Shown here in pieces: positions 7,505-15,791 of a DNA stretch of 23,808 bases. The notes beneath the pieces were generated by a model that was given only the letters and a program-made list of their open reading frames with translations, had not been told where the DNA came from and did not search any database. The first letter of the stretch is position 1; every line of letters starts with the position of its first letter. A program made the translations under genes and the position numbers. Source of the stretch: Methanobrevibacter sp. (lineage in GTDB: Archaea > Methanobacteriota > Methanobacteria > Methanobacteriales > Methanobacteriaceae). Location: contig NZ_SUTI01000020.1 of assembly GCF_015062985.1 (NCBI RefSeq), positions 1 through 23,808 of the forward strand, read 5' to 3'.

Positions 7505-7910
7505 ATACCCTACAGACAAAATAACAGATAATGAAATAACATTTACGTTGGTTCGAAGCCTTGGAATCAAAAGGTATCCCACGAAATTTATTTCAAAATG
7601 GATTAATTCAACAATATCCTCATCAACGAGTTTCACCATGAGATATCAATAAACTATAAAATTTTAGATTACTTCAAGTCCAAATTCAAGTAAAACTTAC
7701 TGCAACACATGAAAGAATAATCACCAAAGATGTCTTTACACTATAAGACTACAATAAAATCAATGAAATAAATCTTAAAGAAGCAATAAATAACAGCTTT
7801 TCTCCATCTTAAATATTGGAACCTACGATGCCATGATATAATTACATAAAAATAAAAAAAAACAGCAGTATATCCTAGAAAAGATTTGATGCAAATAAAA
7901 CCTTATTTTA
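7505..7910 (+). pseudogene. Decayed fragment of a PLD/DEAD-box helicase gene
   Basis: The plus strand here lines up by eye with the central part of the intact helicase at 17718-18110. Shared stretches include ttggttcgaagccttgga (intact: ctggttcaaagccttgga), acgagtttcaccatga (intact: acgagtttcaccatgc), and accaaagatgtcttta (intact: accaaggatgtctttg). Read with frame changes it gives NEFHHE for the DEFHHA box, YKILDYFKSKF for YKRILDYFKPKF, LTATHER for LTATPER, and TKDVFTL-DYN...INLKEAINNSF for TKDVFALCDYN...IRLKEAINKGF. It has several in-frame stops, at least one frameshift, a D-to-N change in the DEAD box, and lacks Walker A and everything after about 7910 (possibly faint similarity to 7940). 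Divergence at third positions is substantial, so this is an old relative and not a recent copy. It lies upside down against the phage stub and just downstream of mcrC. Confidence 0.8.
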
Positions 7911-7971
7911 ATATTGAATGTAGAAAATTACTTGAATAGAAGTTGTTGATTTAATAAACCAATAAAATGGA

Positions 7972-9006
7972 CTAATTTTTTAAATTATTTTCAGCAATCA
8001 AATCTAATTGGCATTTAATGACATTGAACTCCTGATTCAAATCAAGGGTTTTCACTGAAATTTTATTGCCGCTCATCACATAGTCACTGTCCGGCTGAAT
8101 TTCAGAAGTTGTCCTTGCATAAAGTAGCATCCCACTGATTTCAATATCATTTCCTTGCATCTCAATCTCTTTATTTTTAACATATGTGAAAATCTGATAC
8201 AAGTTAGTAGTGTGATGTATATCTTTTCCATAATGTTTAGTTAAGTTGCGACCATAATACTTGGCGTCAATGATTAAAATCTTATCCCCATACTCAAGAG
8301 TAACATCAGTCTGCATTTTCGGAAGCAGAAAGTCAATTCCCTCATCAATCTGCCATGGAATTTGAGGAGCATGAGCCTTGATTTCAGGATGTTCCTTTTT
8401 ATAATAATTCAGAATGAATTTCTCATAAAGCCTTGACATTCTCTGATCATCCAGAAACTCCATTAGTTTCATATTTCCGGATTTCTGAGTTTGTAATAAC
8501 CCATTAACCACCAAATAACAGACTCCAATCAAAAGTCTGTAAGTCTGATTGTTTCTGTCAAAGCGTATTTTCCAATTGACCGATTTTAAGTCAATCAAAT
8601 CAACATCTGCAAAATACATCAGCAGATTTTTCAGTTTCTTTCGCCTTGAATGTGAAACATCACTTCGAACAAGCAGATTCATTGTTGATTTTATAATCTG
8701 GTTTAAGTGGCAGTTGAGTGAAAATTCATCATAAGTGCAGTTAAGCTGTCTTTTGATGAAACTCTGCTCATTGATTGAATCAGTAATGTTGATTTTGCCC
8801 CGAATTGAAGAAGTGGTCTCTGTTACGTCAATGTAGTCCCTTACAAGTCCCTGTTTGATTTGGGATGAAACACCTATAATCAGTATTTGCGAGAACAGCT
8901 CTGCTGTATTTTCAAACTCTTCAGTTTCAATTTTATTATATGCTCGTGAATTCAGGCTCTGAAAGGCATATGAAAGCATATAATAGATGTTTTTAACTTT
9001 AATCAT
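7972..9006 (-). CDS. mcrC: McrC, nuclease subunit of McrBC type IV restriction system
   Basis: A 344-residue partner of McrB that cuts DNA once the McrB GTPase ring assembles. The N-terminus MIKVKNIYYMLSYAF is the usual opening of this McrC family, and ETTSSIRGKINI is the conserved 'RGxI' strand. The nuclease core has the PD-(D/E)xK pattern: TDVTLEYGDKILIIDAKYYG, with the Asp near residue 231 and D-A-K near residues 245-247. The chosen ATG at 9006 overlaps the mcrB stop by 8 nt, so translation is coupled. A GTG at 9015 would add three residues and cannot be excluded. No truncation is apparent. The 3' side runs into the decayed helicase and phage scar, and the stop lies in AT-rich sequence without a clear hairpin. 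Confidence 0.93.
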   Translation of the reverse strand: MIKVKNIYYMLSYAFQSLNSRAYNKIETEEFENTAELFSQILIIGVSSQIKQGLVRDYIDVTETTSSIRGKINITDSINEQSFIKRQLNCTYDEFSLNCHLNQIIKSTMNLLVRSDVSHSRRKKLKNLLMYFADVDLIDLKSVNWKIRFDRNNQTYRLLIGVCYLVVNGLLQTQKSGNMKLMEFLDDQRMSRLYEKFILNYYKKEHPEIKAHAPQIPWQIDEGIDFLLPKMQTDVTLEYGDKILIIDAKYYGRNLTKHYGKDIHHTTNLYQIFTYVKNKEIEMQGNDIEISGMLLYARTTSEIQPDSDYVMSGNKISVKTLDLNQEFNVIKCQLDLIAENNLKN

Positions 9007-10873
9007 CAAGGACACTTCTCAATCTCTCAGACCAGTAATCGATTTTTTCGCTCTCATCAAACCAGTACTCTTTTAAAAGCGGAATCAGTTCATATTCTAC
9101 AATATATGATAATTTTTCATCAGCATCTTCTGCTTTAATATTGCATAAATAGGAATGACCAATTCTAAATCCTTCACCTAATGATTCATCCTCTTTAATG
9201 TCATGGTTTAATTCAATCATCACATTAATAAGGTTATTAAATGTATCATTTGAAAGGTTTTCCTGATAATCCCTAAACCCATCTGATCCAAATCCAGGTT
9301 TTAAATCAAAAAATGCGAATCTGCGTCTTAATGCATAGTCAAGCATTGCTAAACTTCTATCCGCAGTATTCATCAGGCCTATAATATAGACATTTTTAGG
9401 AATGAAAAATGATTCATCTGAGTACAGCAGTTGAATTTTATTTTTCTCTCCCCTTTTGTCATTTTCAATCAGCATGAATAGCTCTCCGAATATTTTGGAA
9501 AGATTTCCTCTATTTATTTCATCAATGATGAAGAAATAATCATTTTCACTGTCTTCCTCAGCCTGCTTGCAGAAACTGTAAAAGGTTCCTTCTCTTAACT
9601 CAAAACCTTCTTTTGAAGGCCTGTAACCCATTACAAAATCTTCATAGGAATAACTCTGGTGAAACTGAACCATCATTACACGATTGGGATCTTTAACACC
9701 CATTATGGAATATGCCAGACGTTTTGCCATGAATGTTTTTCCAACACCAGGAGCGCCCTGAACAATAAGATTTTTCTTGTTCCCGACCAGCTTTACAAGA
9801 GTATTATAGTCATATTCATCAACATAAACCTCTTCAAGGAATTTTTCCATATTATAATCAGGATATTGAAATTCAGGAACATCATCAACGATTTCATCTT
9901 CACTTGCAAATAGCTCCTTAATTCTATTTACAAACTCATGATAATTAGTAATATCAGTTAATGTTTTCATAGGTAATTTGTCTTTTGACTTCCAGCTGCC
10001 CTTATGTGTCCATCTGACTTTTCTAATTTTATGATATTCCTTGCTTGTGTCATAGAAATAATCTGATTCAACAATACCCCTTCCGATTATTTCACTCATT
10101 CCATTTTTAACAAAGATTACATCCCCAATTTGCATATCATGAACAAATTGCCAGCAGGCATGAACATTATTTCTATGGTTTGTCTTGTCATTATAAAGTT
10201 TTTGAAATTTGCGGTTGAGTTCTTCTTTACTTTTATACTGTTTTAAATCACCGGTATCACCAAAACCGATGGCGGCATCACCATTTCTGTAAAAGTCATC
10301 CCACCATCCGGCACCCCAACCGGCTGACATCAGCCAGTACCTGACTGTTTTTACATCACTATCTCCTATTCCGTTTAAATCATTATCATCTTCCGAAACG
10401 GAATCATAATTTGAATTGTTAAGATTATCCAAAATATCCTTTTTAACAGTCGGTTTAATTTGAAAAACAGCATTGCTCGTATTTAATGAACTTAAAGAAG
10501 GCTGTTTTAAATTATCTTTTTTAATTTCACATATCCATTCAACATCCCTCAGATGATTCAGATTACTGTTTGGTGAATAATAGTAATCCGAAGTAATTTT
10601 ACCAATCAAATATGTTCTATTTTCAGGATTGACTGTAATTACATAATCTCCAACTTTAAATTTGTTTACAAAACTATTTATCTGAAATGAAAAGTTCCCT
10701 AAAGCAATATTATCCATACGTGGAAACTTTTTCTTTAATAATGCTTTAATTTCATCAAGATTATTATTGGATAAATCTTCAAAATCCCACTCTATTGAAA
10801 CAACGTTGTATTCTTTAAATTCATTGAAAAAATGAGCGTGTTTACCTGCTCGAACCATCCACATATTAGACAT
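8999..10873 (-). CDS. mcrB: McrB-type AAA+ GTPase with two N-terminal modified-base-reader-like domains
   Basis: A 624-residue motor of a McrBC type IV restriction system. The C-terminal half is a McrB AAA+ domain: Walker A GAPGVGKT near residue 372, Walker B with the McrB signature IIDEINRGNLSKIFGE near 448, and the sensor MNTADRS near 500, followed by ALRRRFAFF. The N-terminal half carries two PUA/EVE-like folds. The first begins MWMVRAGKHAHFFNEF with VSIEW, about residues 4-115; the second runs YWLMSAGWGAGWWDDF with IGFGD, about 175-330. Such domains bind flipped modified bases in other restriction enzymes. The classic E. coli McrB is about 460 residues, so this is longer. A TTG at 10900 is in frame, but ATG at 10873 has AGGGAT 6-7 nt upstream and begins at the domain edge, so it was preferred. 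Overlaps mcrC by 8 nt. Confidence 0.92.
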   Translation of the reverse strand: MSNMWMVRAGKHAHFFNEFKEYNVVSIEWDFEDLSNNNLDEIKALLKKKFPRMDNIALGNFSFQINSFVNKFKVGDYVITVNPENRTYLIGKITSDYYYSPNSNLNHLRDVEWICEIKKDNLKQPSLSSLNTSNAVFQIKPTVKKDILDNLNNSNYDSVSEDDNDLNGIGDSDVKTVRYWLMSAGWGAGWWDDFYRNGDAAIGFGDTGDLKQYKSKEELNRKFQKLYNDKTNHRNNVHACWQFVHDMQIGDVIFVKNGMSEIIGRGIVESDYFYDTSKEYHKIRKVRWTHKGSWKSKDKLPMKTLTDITNYHEFVNRIKELFASEDEIVDDVPEFQYPDYNMEKFLEEVYVDEYDYNTLVKLVGNKKNLIVQGAPGVGKTFMAKRLAYSIMGVKDPNRVMMVQFHQSYSYEDFVMGYRPSKEGFELREGTFYSFCKQAEEDSENDYFFIIDEINRGNLSKIFGELFMLIENDKRGEKNKIQLLYSDESFFIPKNVYIIGLMNTADRSLAMLDYALRRRFAFFDLKPGFGSDGFRDYQENLSNDTFNNLINVMIELNHDIKEDESLGEGFRIGHSYLCNIKAEDADEKLSYIVEYELIPLLKEYWFDESEKIDYWSERLRSVLDD

Positions 10874-10948
10874 GTTAACATCCCTTAATTTTGATTTCAA
10901 AAATATAATATGCTAAAACTATTTTTAAATTAATATTTTTTATCAATT

Positions 10949-12697
10949 TCATAATTTTTCAAAATATTTTCTTATACTTTCAGCCATCAATTTTCTTCTT
11001 TCATCCAAAAATTCAAAGTAATCCATATTCCAGAATTCAAAAGGCAAATCATAAGCTTCAGTATAATTATTCAATACAAATTCTCTGGTGTTTTCACTGC
11101 ATTCACCTAAAACAACATCCCAGTATTCATGAGGAGGCATATCACTTATCCTAATATTTACATGATAATCAATGTAAATCATGTTTGCAATCTGATTAAA
11201 ATCAACCTGTTTTAATTTCAGATTAGTTTTTAAATAGTTTTTAGGAAAAATATGATGTTTTTCAATTTGTTTTTTTGGACTTTTTATCAATGGAGACAGA
11301 TAATCCTTTAATTTGATTTCTGAAAACAATACATTATTGTCTTCAAAAATTTTACTTGCAAGGTATGTTGCTTCGGCAGGATTTGAACGGGATGATTTTA
11401 GTCTTTCAGGCAGTGTTACCTCCCAAAAGTCATTTGTTAACTCAGAAGCAATTATGCTCTCCAGATATTCAATTAAATTATCATGATATCTGAAATTCCT
11501 CAGTTCCTGTTCTATAACGGATTCGGGTGAACTGGTGTATCTGCGGGTTAAAATACCGAATACAAACCATTTGGATATAATTGATTTGAGTTCATTGTGT
11601 TGAAGCCCATACTTACGGCCCAGCAGATAAAGCGCATAAGTTTGATATAAAGCATTTTTAGAACCGATCATGTTTTCATTTACAAAACCGCTGGCCTGTA
11701 TGATGCTGATAAATTGATGCCAATTAACTAAATTTAAAACCTCACCTGCACCTTCCTTTAAAATATCAAAATTTTTAACCCTTACTTCTTCAGTAGTGGT
11801 TTTATTTTCCAAATTACGTCCTTTTAAAATCAGATATGCATAACGCAATCTTCCTCTTAAAAATGAATAGCTTATTGTTGATCTGAGTAAATTTTCATTT
11901 GTAGGCTGTTCATTAATAACATTGAATGACGAATTTCCAATTTCTGCAGGTTTTTTCGCCTCATATGAAAAAGTCTCAAAACTGTCTTTTCCTTCAGGCC
12001 AATATAATGACATTAATGTAAATATAAAATCTGACTGATTTAAAGCCTTTCCAGTACTGTTAATCCTGACAAAAATTTCTGAAACCTCTTCCGGATCCAA
12101 ACTTGACGCCAGCTCAATTGCACTGATTTGATAAGATGTTTCTAAGGTTTTAAGAGAACTGATATTGTCCTGCACTACACTTTCATCAAATTCAAAATCA
12201 GGACGCTTTTCTTTTAAATTAGTGATAAAGTCATTGACAAATGAGAATAAATTTCCTTGAAAAATATCAGTAATATTGCTAATCCATAATGGATCGTTTT
12301 TGATTGCTACATTTTGAACTTCAAAAATTTCCTCAAAAGGATTATAGGCTATTTTGATTTTTTTATTTTTATAATCCTTATCAATTATTTCAGAACCGGT
12401 AATGACTGAATATAAAGCAGTTAATCTTTGTTGACCGTCAATAATCAGTTTAGAGGGTGTTGTTTTTTTGTCCAAACCAATAGGTTTGAATTCATCATTG
12501 CTTTCATTGATTTTCCATAAAATCAACATTCCAATAGGAAGACCTTTATAAAGTGAATCAAACAGGTCTTTTACCTTGCTGTTATCCCATACAAACGGCC
12601 TCTGCAAATCCGGAAGTGCAATTTCGCCAGTATCAATATTTGTTATCAAATGATTTAATTGATACTGAGTAATATTAAAAACAGTTTCTTTTTTCAT
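10949..12697 (-). CDS. GmrSD-like type IV restriction enzyme (DUF262 plus HNH-like domain)
   Basis: A 582-residue single-chain protein. The N-terminal DUF262 (GmrS-like) domain shows DLQRPFVW near residue 30, the SLYKGLPIGMLILW segment, and the catalytic-type LIIDGQQRLTALY near residue 85, the D-G-Q-Q-R motif linked to nucleotide hydrolysis. FVRINSTGKALNQSDFIF follows near residue 208, also typical of the family. The C-terminal part has EKHHIFPKNYL near residue 478 and ANMIYI, an HNH/DUF1524-like nuclease (GmrD half). In phage-defence literature GmrSD cuts glucosylated hydroxymethylcytosine DNA, so this enzyme probably restricts modified DNA. It precedes mcrB on the same strand with a 75-nt gap, suggesting either an operon or adjacent defence units. 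The ATG follows a weak TCATATT(A) region with no strong ribosome site, and a leaderless or short-leader transcript is possible. Confidence 0.9.
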   Translation of the reverse strand: MKKETVFNITQYQLNHLITNIDTGEIALPDLQRPFVWDNSKVKDLFDSLYKGLPIGMLILWKINESNDEFKPIGLDKKTTPSKLIIDGQQRLTALYSVITGSEIIDKDYKNKKIKIAYNPFEEIFEVQNVAIKNDPLWISNITDIFQGNLFSFVNDFITNLKEKRPDFEFDESVVQDNISSLKTLETSYQISAIELASSLDPEEVSEIFVRINSTGKALNQSDFIFTLMSLYWPEGKDSFETFSYEAKKPAEIGNSSFNVINEQPTNENLLRSTISYSFLRGRLRYAYLILKGRNLENKTTTEEVRVKNFDILKEGAGEVLNLVNWHQFISIIQASGFVNENMIGSKNALYQTYALYLLGRKYGLQHNELKSIISKWFVFGILTRRYTSSPESVIEQELRNFRYHDNLIEYLESIIASELTNDFWEVTLPERLKSSRSNPAEATYLASKIFEDNNVLFSEIKLKDYLSPLIKSPKKQIEKHHIFPKNYLKTNLKLKQVDFNQIANMIYIDYHVNIRISDMPPHEYWDVVLGECSENTREFVLNNYTEAYDLPFEFWNMDYFEFLDERRKLMAESIRKYFEKL

Positions 12698-12814
12698 AAT
12701 ATGACCTACTTTAATTATTATTAAGTTTATAACACGATAAATATAAAATTTCCTTAAAAACTTAAATTATTTAGAAAAAAACTAAAATTTACTTAATTTT
12801 TGAATCGTTGAAAA

Positions 12815-12891
12815 ATGAACTCGAACCCTCCTGAAGAAAACAAAGAACTTTAAGAGGAAATAAAAAAGTTAAAGACTTGATTGAAAAATAA
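12815..12891 (+). pseudogene. Small decayed coiled-coil-like reading frame
   Basis: From an ATG at 12815 the plus strand reads MNSNPPEENKEL, then a TAA, then EEIKKLK, then, after a one-base shift, DLIEK and a TAA at 12889-12891. With the stop restored and the shift corrected, a charged helical peptide results. It ends exactly one base before the convergent EEP gene stop. Composition may be chance in AT-rich DNA, but the pattern of one stop and one shift in a sensible Glu/Lys helix suggests a broken small gene. Confidence 0.3.
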
Positions 12892-13719
12892 TCATATCTT
12901 AAATACCAAAGGCAAATGATCGCTTAATGTAATCCATTTATAATTATCTAAAATATTAAAATCCTTAACAACATTCTTACAGGCATAAACAAAGTCCAAA
13001 TGATACGGATTGTTTAAATGTCTTGCCTGATAAAATGTTTTTGATTTTTCAAAACCCTGCTCATCACCTGTTTTACTATGATAAACACTGAATAAATTTT
13101 TGCTTTCAAGTTTTTCATTCAGTTTTGTATGGTTTTTAGCCTTCGGATGGTGACCGTTAAAGACAACATTGCTGTTGAAATCCCCACATATCACCAGATT
13201 TTCATTGAACAACTCTTCATTTGCATTGAAATAATCGTGAATCATTTCAACATATTTCGGCATTGCCCACACGCCAAGCAGATTAAATGAATCATTCACT
13301 CTAACTGCAATGAAGTGTTTTAAATCTTCATTACTGTTTGAAATTTCCTCAAGAGTGATGGCCTCTTTTGCAAATATTCCAAGTCCCTTATAGTGCAGGT
13401 TTCCTGTCCATAAGTAGTTGTCTCCTGCAAATTCCCTGTAATCTTCGTTTTTTGATTCTGCAGGATTTTCACATTCCTGAATTACATAGATATCTACATC
13501 TTCGGAGATTATTTCCTTAAACTTCTCGCGGAACTTGCCGTTGCAGTTCCATGAAACAATCTTAATCTGGCTTTCATCAAGCCATCTTGCCAATAGCTTT
13601 TCAAACTCATCACTAACATCAAGATTATCATTACTGCCAGCAAAGTATTCCTTATAAATTTCATAGATTTTAATCTGGTCTTTTGTCCAGCTTTCGGGAA
13701 TCTCGTCAATCTTTATCAA
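12892..13719 (-). CDS. Endonuclease/exonuclease/phosphatase (EEP) family protein
   Basis: A roughly 275-residue protein with the EEP (DNase I/exonuclease III-like) fold in its C-terminal 220 residues. Motifs in order: IKIVSWNCNGKF near residue 53, VDIYVIQECENP near 76 (metal-binding Glu), GLGIFA, VICGDFNSN near 178 (catalytic D-x-N), and ITLSDHLPLVF near 265 (the terminal S-D-H). All catalytic residues expected for a Mg-dependent phosphodiesterase are visible. A short N-terminal helical region (about 50 residues, KIDEIPESWTKDQIKIYEIY) precedes it and is unusual. I chose TTG at 13719 because it has AAGGTGG 5 nt upstream; the frame is open to 13827, but those residues would overlap the divergent gene. 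The substrate (DNA, RNA or another phosphodiester) cannot be told. It is divergent from an unknown gene and a HAD-like gene. Confidence 0.85.
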   Translation of the reverse strand: MIKIDEIPESWTKDQIKIYEIYKEYFAGSNDNLDVSDEFEKLLARWLDESQIKIVSWNCNGKFREKFKEIISEDVDIYVIQECENPAESKNEDYREFAGDNYLWTGNLHYKGLGIFAKEAITLEEISNSNEDLKHFIAVRVNDSFNLLGVWAMPKYVEMIHDYFNANEELFNENLVICGDFNSNVVFNGHHPKAKNHTKLNEKLESKNLFSVYHSKTGDEQGFEKSKTFYQARHLNNPYHLDFVYACKNVVKDFNILDNYKWITLSDHLPLVFKI

Positions 13720-13795
13720 ATTAACCACCTTCACTAAAATATCTCTTGAAGGAGTATAATATAACTTGTGTTTAAATATTATTTTCACCAAAGAT
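13720..13795. promoter_or_regulatory. Divergent promoter region with two TATA-like boxes
   Basis: The 76-nt spacer between the EEP gene and the divergent plus-strand gene has GTATAATATAAC at 13754-13765 and TTTAAATATT at 13771-13780. The first, read on the minus strand, lies about 35 nt before the TTG start at 13719 and would give a short leader with AAGGTGG. The second lies 20-30 nt before the candidate plus-strand ATG codons at 13796 and 13802, so that transcript could be nearly leaderless; no ribosome site is seen there. Confidence 0.4.
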
Positions 13796-14248
13796 ATGAT
13801 TATGACAATAATAATTGAAAACTTCAAAACAGACAGAAAATGGAGATATTTATGGCTTCAATACATCAATGGAGTTAATTTGAAGTATCACTGCCAAAGA
13901 TGTCTTTTGGGAAAAACCTCTAAAAAGATTAACAATGAACTTAAACAAGCCGAAAACATTGAACTTGATGAACTTGAAAGCAGATATTATTATTTATGTG
14001 GCGTTGCACCGTCAATGGCACTTGAAGATAATTTTCACTTGGCTTTTGAAGAATCAGAAGGTGACTCAATAGAATATTCCTTCAATGGAATCAGTGTGAA
14101 AATCAAAAATGCAAAAAGGGTGGAGTTTTCCTCAGATGACATCAACTGGGATGTTGAGCACTCCGATGAAGAGCTATACAACAGATGCCGTAACTGGCAA
14201 TTTGCCCACAAGGTAAGTAATGGTGGGGAAAATACTAAATTTAAATAG
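13796..14248 (+). CDS. Unknown soluble protein paired with the HAD-like gene
   Basis: An approximately 150-residue protein that I do not recognise. It has no signal peptide or membrane segment. An N-terminal Trp/Tyr-rich region (RKWRYLWLQYINGVNLKYHCQRC) is followed by a Lys/Glu helix and then beta-like strands (IEYSFNGISVKIKNAKRVEF). The C-terminus contains RCRNWQFAH. Two Cys lie in a C-x2-C arrangement but no second pair is obvious, so a zinc site is not supported. The frame extends to 13766, but those bases cover the likely TATA box, so ATG at 13796 (or 13802) is preferred. Its stop overlaps the in-frame GTG of the next gene by one base, so the two are cotranscribed. Function unknown. Confidence 0.65.
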   Translation: MIMTIIIENFKTDRKWRYLWLQYINGVNLKYHCQRCLLGKTSKKINNELKQAENIELDELESRYYYLCGVAPSMALEDNFHLAFEESEGDSIEYSFNGISVKIKNAKRVEFSSDDINWDVEHSDEELYNRCRNWQFAHKVSNGGENTKFK

Positions 14249-14256
14249 TGATAAAT

Positions 14257-14784
14257 ATGATTTGTCCTGCTTGCAGTACTGAAAACGATTCAACTGAAGA
14301 ATACTGTTTTAACTGTGGTCAAAGACTGATTGAATGTGATATCGAAGATAAAATTCCTGAAACCAAATTAACAATTCCAAAAGATAAGATAATTCTTCTG
14401 GATTTAAACTATACGCTGATTTCCAATTCATGGGCAATCAGATATGAAAAACTGCCCGGAAAGATTGAAAAGCGCCAATACGAACACGAACTTGTTGAAC
14501 TAATCAAGGACAATTATGTTATTCTTATAACAGCAAGTCCATATTATACATCATTTGACTCTTTAAAGCATATTGAGGAGAATACTGATTTGAAAATTCA
14601 TGAATCATACTGGAACTTTGGAAAAAGACCTCCTGCACTTAAAAAGTACTGGCTTGAAAAGGCAGTCATTCCAACCCATGGAAATGACCCTGAAAAATAC
14701 CTTGCAATCGAGTCAAACGAGAAGACACGTGAAATGTACGGCAAATTTGGAATTGAAGCCAGACCTAAAAGTGATTTCATTTAA
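14257..14784 (+). CDS. Zinc-ribbon and HAD-like domain protein
   Basis: A roughly 175-residue protein. The N-terminus has a zinc ribbon, CPACSTEN...YCFNCGQRL, with two C-x2-C pairs. The remainder looks like a HAD-type phosphatase fold: motif I IILLDLNYTL (the nucleophile Asp is present, but the usual second Asp, D-x-D, is replaced by Asn), motif II VILITASPYY, a possible motif III Lys in the PPALKKYWLEK region, and a motif IV-like AIESNEKTREMYGKFG. The D-x-N change may alter or abolish phosphatase activity, as the second Asp acts as acid/base in most HAD phosphatases. ATG at 14257 (MICPACS) has GTGAT upstream; a GTG at 14248 is an alternative. It follows the unknown gene at 13796 with little or no gap and ends 67 nt before a convergent gene. 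Confidence 0.7.
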   Translation: MICPACSTENDSTEEYCFNCGQRLIECDIEDKIPETKLTIPKDKIILLDLNYTLISNSWAIRYEKLPGKIEKRQYEHELVELIKDNYVILITASPYYTSFDSLKHIEENTDLKIHESYWNFGKRPPALKKYWLEKAVIPTHGNDPEKYLAIESNEKTREMYGKFGIEARPKSDFI

Positions 14785-14851
14785 ATAACATCAACATTAA
14801 TGTTAAATGATTCAATTTCATTTCTTCTCTTTAAAGGAGTATTCTTAAAAC

Positions 14852-15769
14852 TTACAAATCATATTTTAGTAAACCATCATCCAATTTAAGATATCCGATT
14901 TCTAAAAGATGATTAATGAAAGCATTCATTTCTTTTTTATCAAATTCGCCAATGTCATCTTCTAAAAGAACATCTTTAGAAATTCCCATATTTAAAAAAT
15001 AATCCATAGAATTTAAGTTTTTAATAATATATCTAAACTCGTTAATATCTTCAGATTCTATTTTAATTTTACAGGAAGGCCTTACAAAATCAACATGACA
15101 ATTTTTGCAATATAATTCAGGATTTGAAATATCTATACAGCATCCACCTAACACCACTTCTCCCATATCCTCTTTTCTCATCAATTCTTCGGAGGGATAT
15201 CCATATACAATTGGAATTAGTTTTTCGCCACAGAACGGGCATGTTAGTCTTCTATGGAGCTTTTTAATTTTATAAATCCATGAAATATAATATTTTTCAA
15301 ATTTAGATGGGAGTTTTAAATTAAATTCATTAACTATAGATTTCATCACATCAATTATTTCTAACTCAGAGGGTCTTAATTCCAATGCTTTTTCGCAACA
15401 TTTTAAAGCTTTTTCAGGTTGTCCTGCATCACGCAATTTTTTAGCTAAAATTTGTATCAGATGATTTCCTAAACCAATATCACTTTCAAAATTCATGAAA
15501 TAGCCAAATAACTCATCAAATTTTTCCAAATCCAATAAACATTCAAACTTGATTATTAATAGGTCATTGTCTTCAGTATAAAAATATAACGCAGCATTTG
15601 TTGCTGCTAAGGCATTTTCATATTCTTTTAGATGATAAAGTGATTCAGCTTTACATTTTAAAGCAAAAATAACATCTTTATTTAAGTTCAGAATTTCATC
15701 AGACTTTTTAACTACTGCTTCATAATCCCAATTATTTAATAGCTCTTTTAGCTGTTCCTGATTGTTCAT
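14852..15769 (-). CDS. TPR and zinc-ribbon protein
   Basis: A 305-residue protein with tetratricopeptide-like helical repeats in the N-terminal half (about residues 5-140; for example AVVKKSDEILNLNKDVIFAL, AESLYHLKEYENALAATNAAL, and GQPEKALKCCEKALELRPSE). Next is a cysteine-rich segment with CPFCGEKLIPIVYGYPSEEL and later LYCKNCHVDF, forming a likely zinc ribbon; a 'CPxCGxxxxPIxYGxP' opening occurs in other bacterial and archaeal proteins. The C-terminal 60 residues are helical and acidic. The open frame runs to 15847, but ATG at 15769, with GGTG 7 nt upstream, starts just after the upstream gene's stop (15792) and removes an unlikely leader. It is probably cotranscribed with the SseB-like gene. 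Function unknown, likely a protein-protein adaptor. Confidence 0.75.
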   Translation of the reverse strand: MNNQEQLKELLNNWDYEAVVKKSDEILNLNKDVIFALKCKAESLYHLKEYENALAATNAALYFYTEDNDLLIIKFECLLDLEKFDELFGYFMNFESDIGLGNHLIQILAKKLRDAGQPEKALKCCEKALELRPSELEIIDVMKSIVNEFNLKLPSKFEKYYISWIYKIKKLHRRLTCPFCGEKLIPIVYGYPSEELMRKEDMGEVVLGGCCIDISNPELYCKNCHVDFVRPSCKIKIESEDINEFRYIIKNLNSMDYFLNMGISKDVLLEDDIGEFDKKEMNAFINHLLEIGYLKLDDGLLKYDL

Positions 15770-15791
15770 TAACTCACACCCAATAATATAA

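Noticed and set aside
7418..7639. A 73-codon minus-strand open frame (MVKLVDEDIVELIHF...)
   Set aside because: It is antisense to the decayed helicase fragment; the same antisense frame (MVKLVDDDVVEIILF...) lies opposite the intact helicase at 17631-17852. It arises from the coding constraint of the helicase strand.
13720..13827. N-terminal extension of the EEP protein up to 13827
   Set aside because: It covers the divergent gene start and TATA-like boxes, and the TTG at 13719 has a good ribosome site.
14598..14788. Two 60-codon open frames within the HAD-like gene
   Set aside because: They overlap the zinc-ribbon/HAD-like gene in other frames and have no ribosome site.
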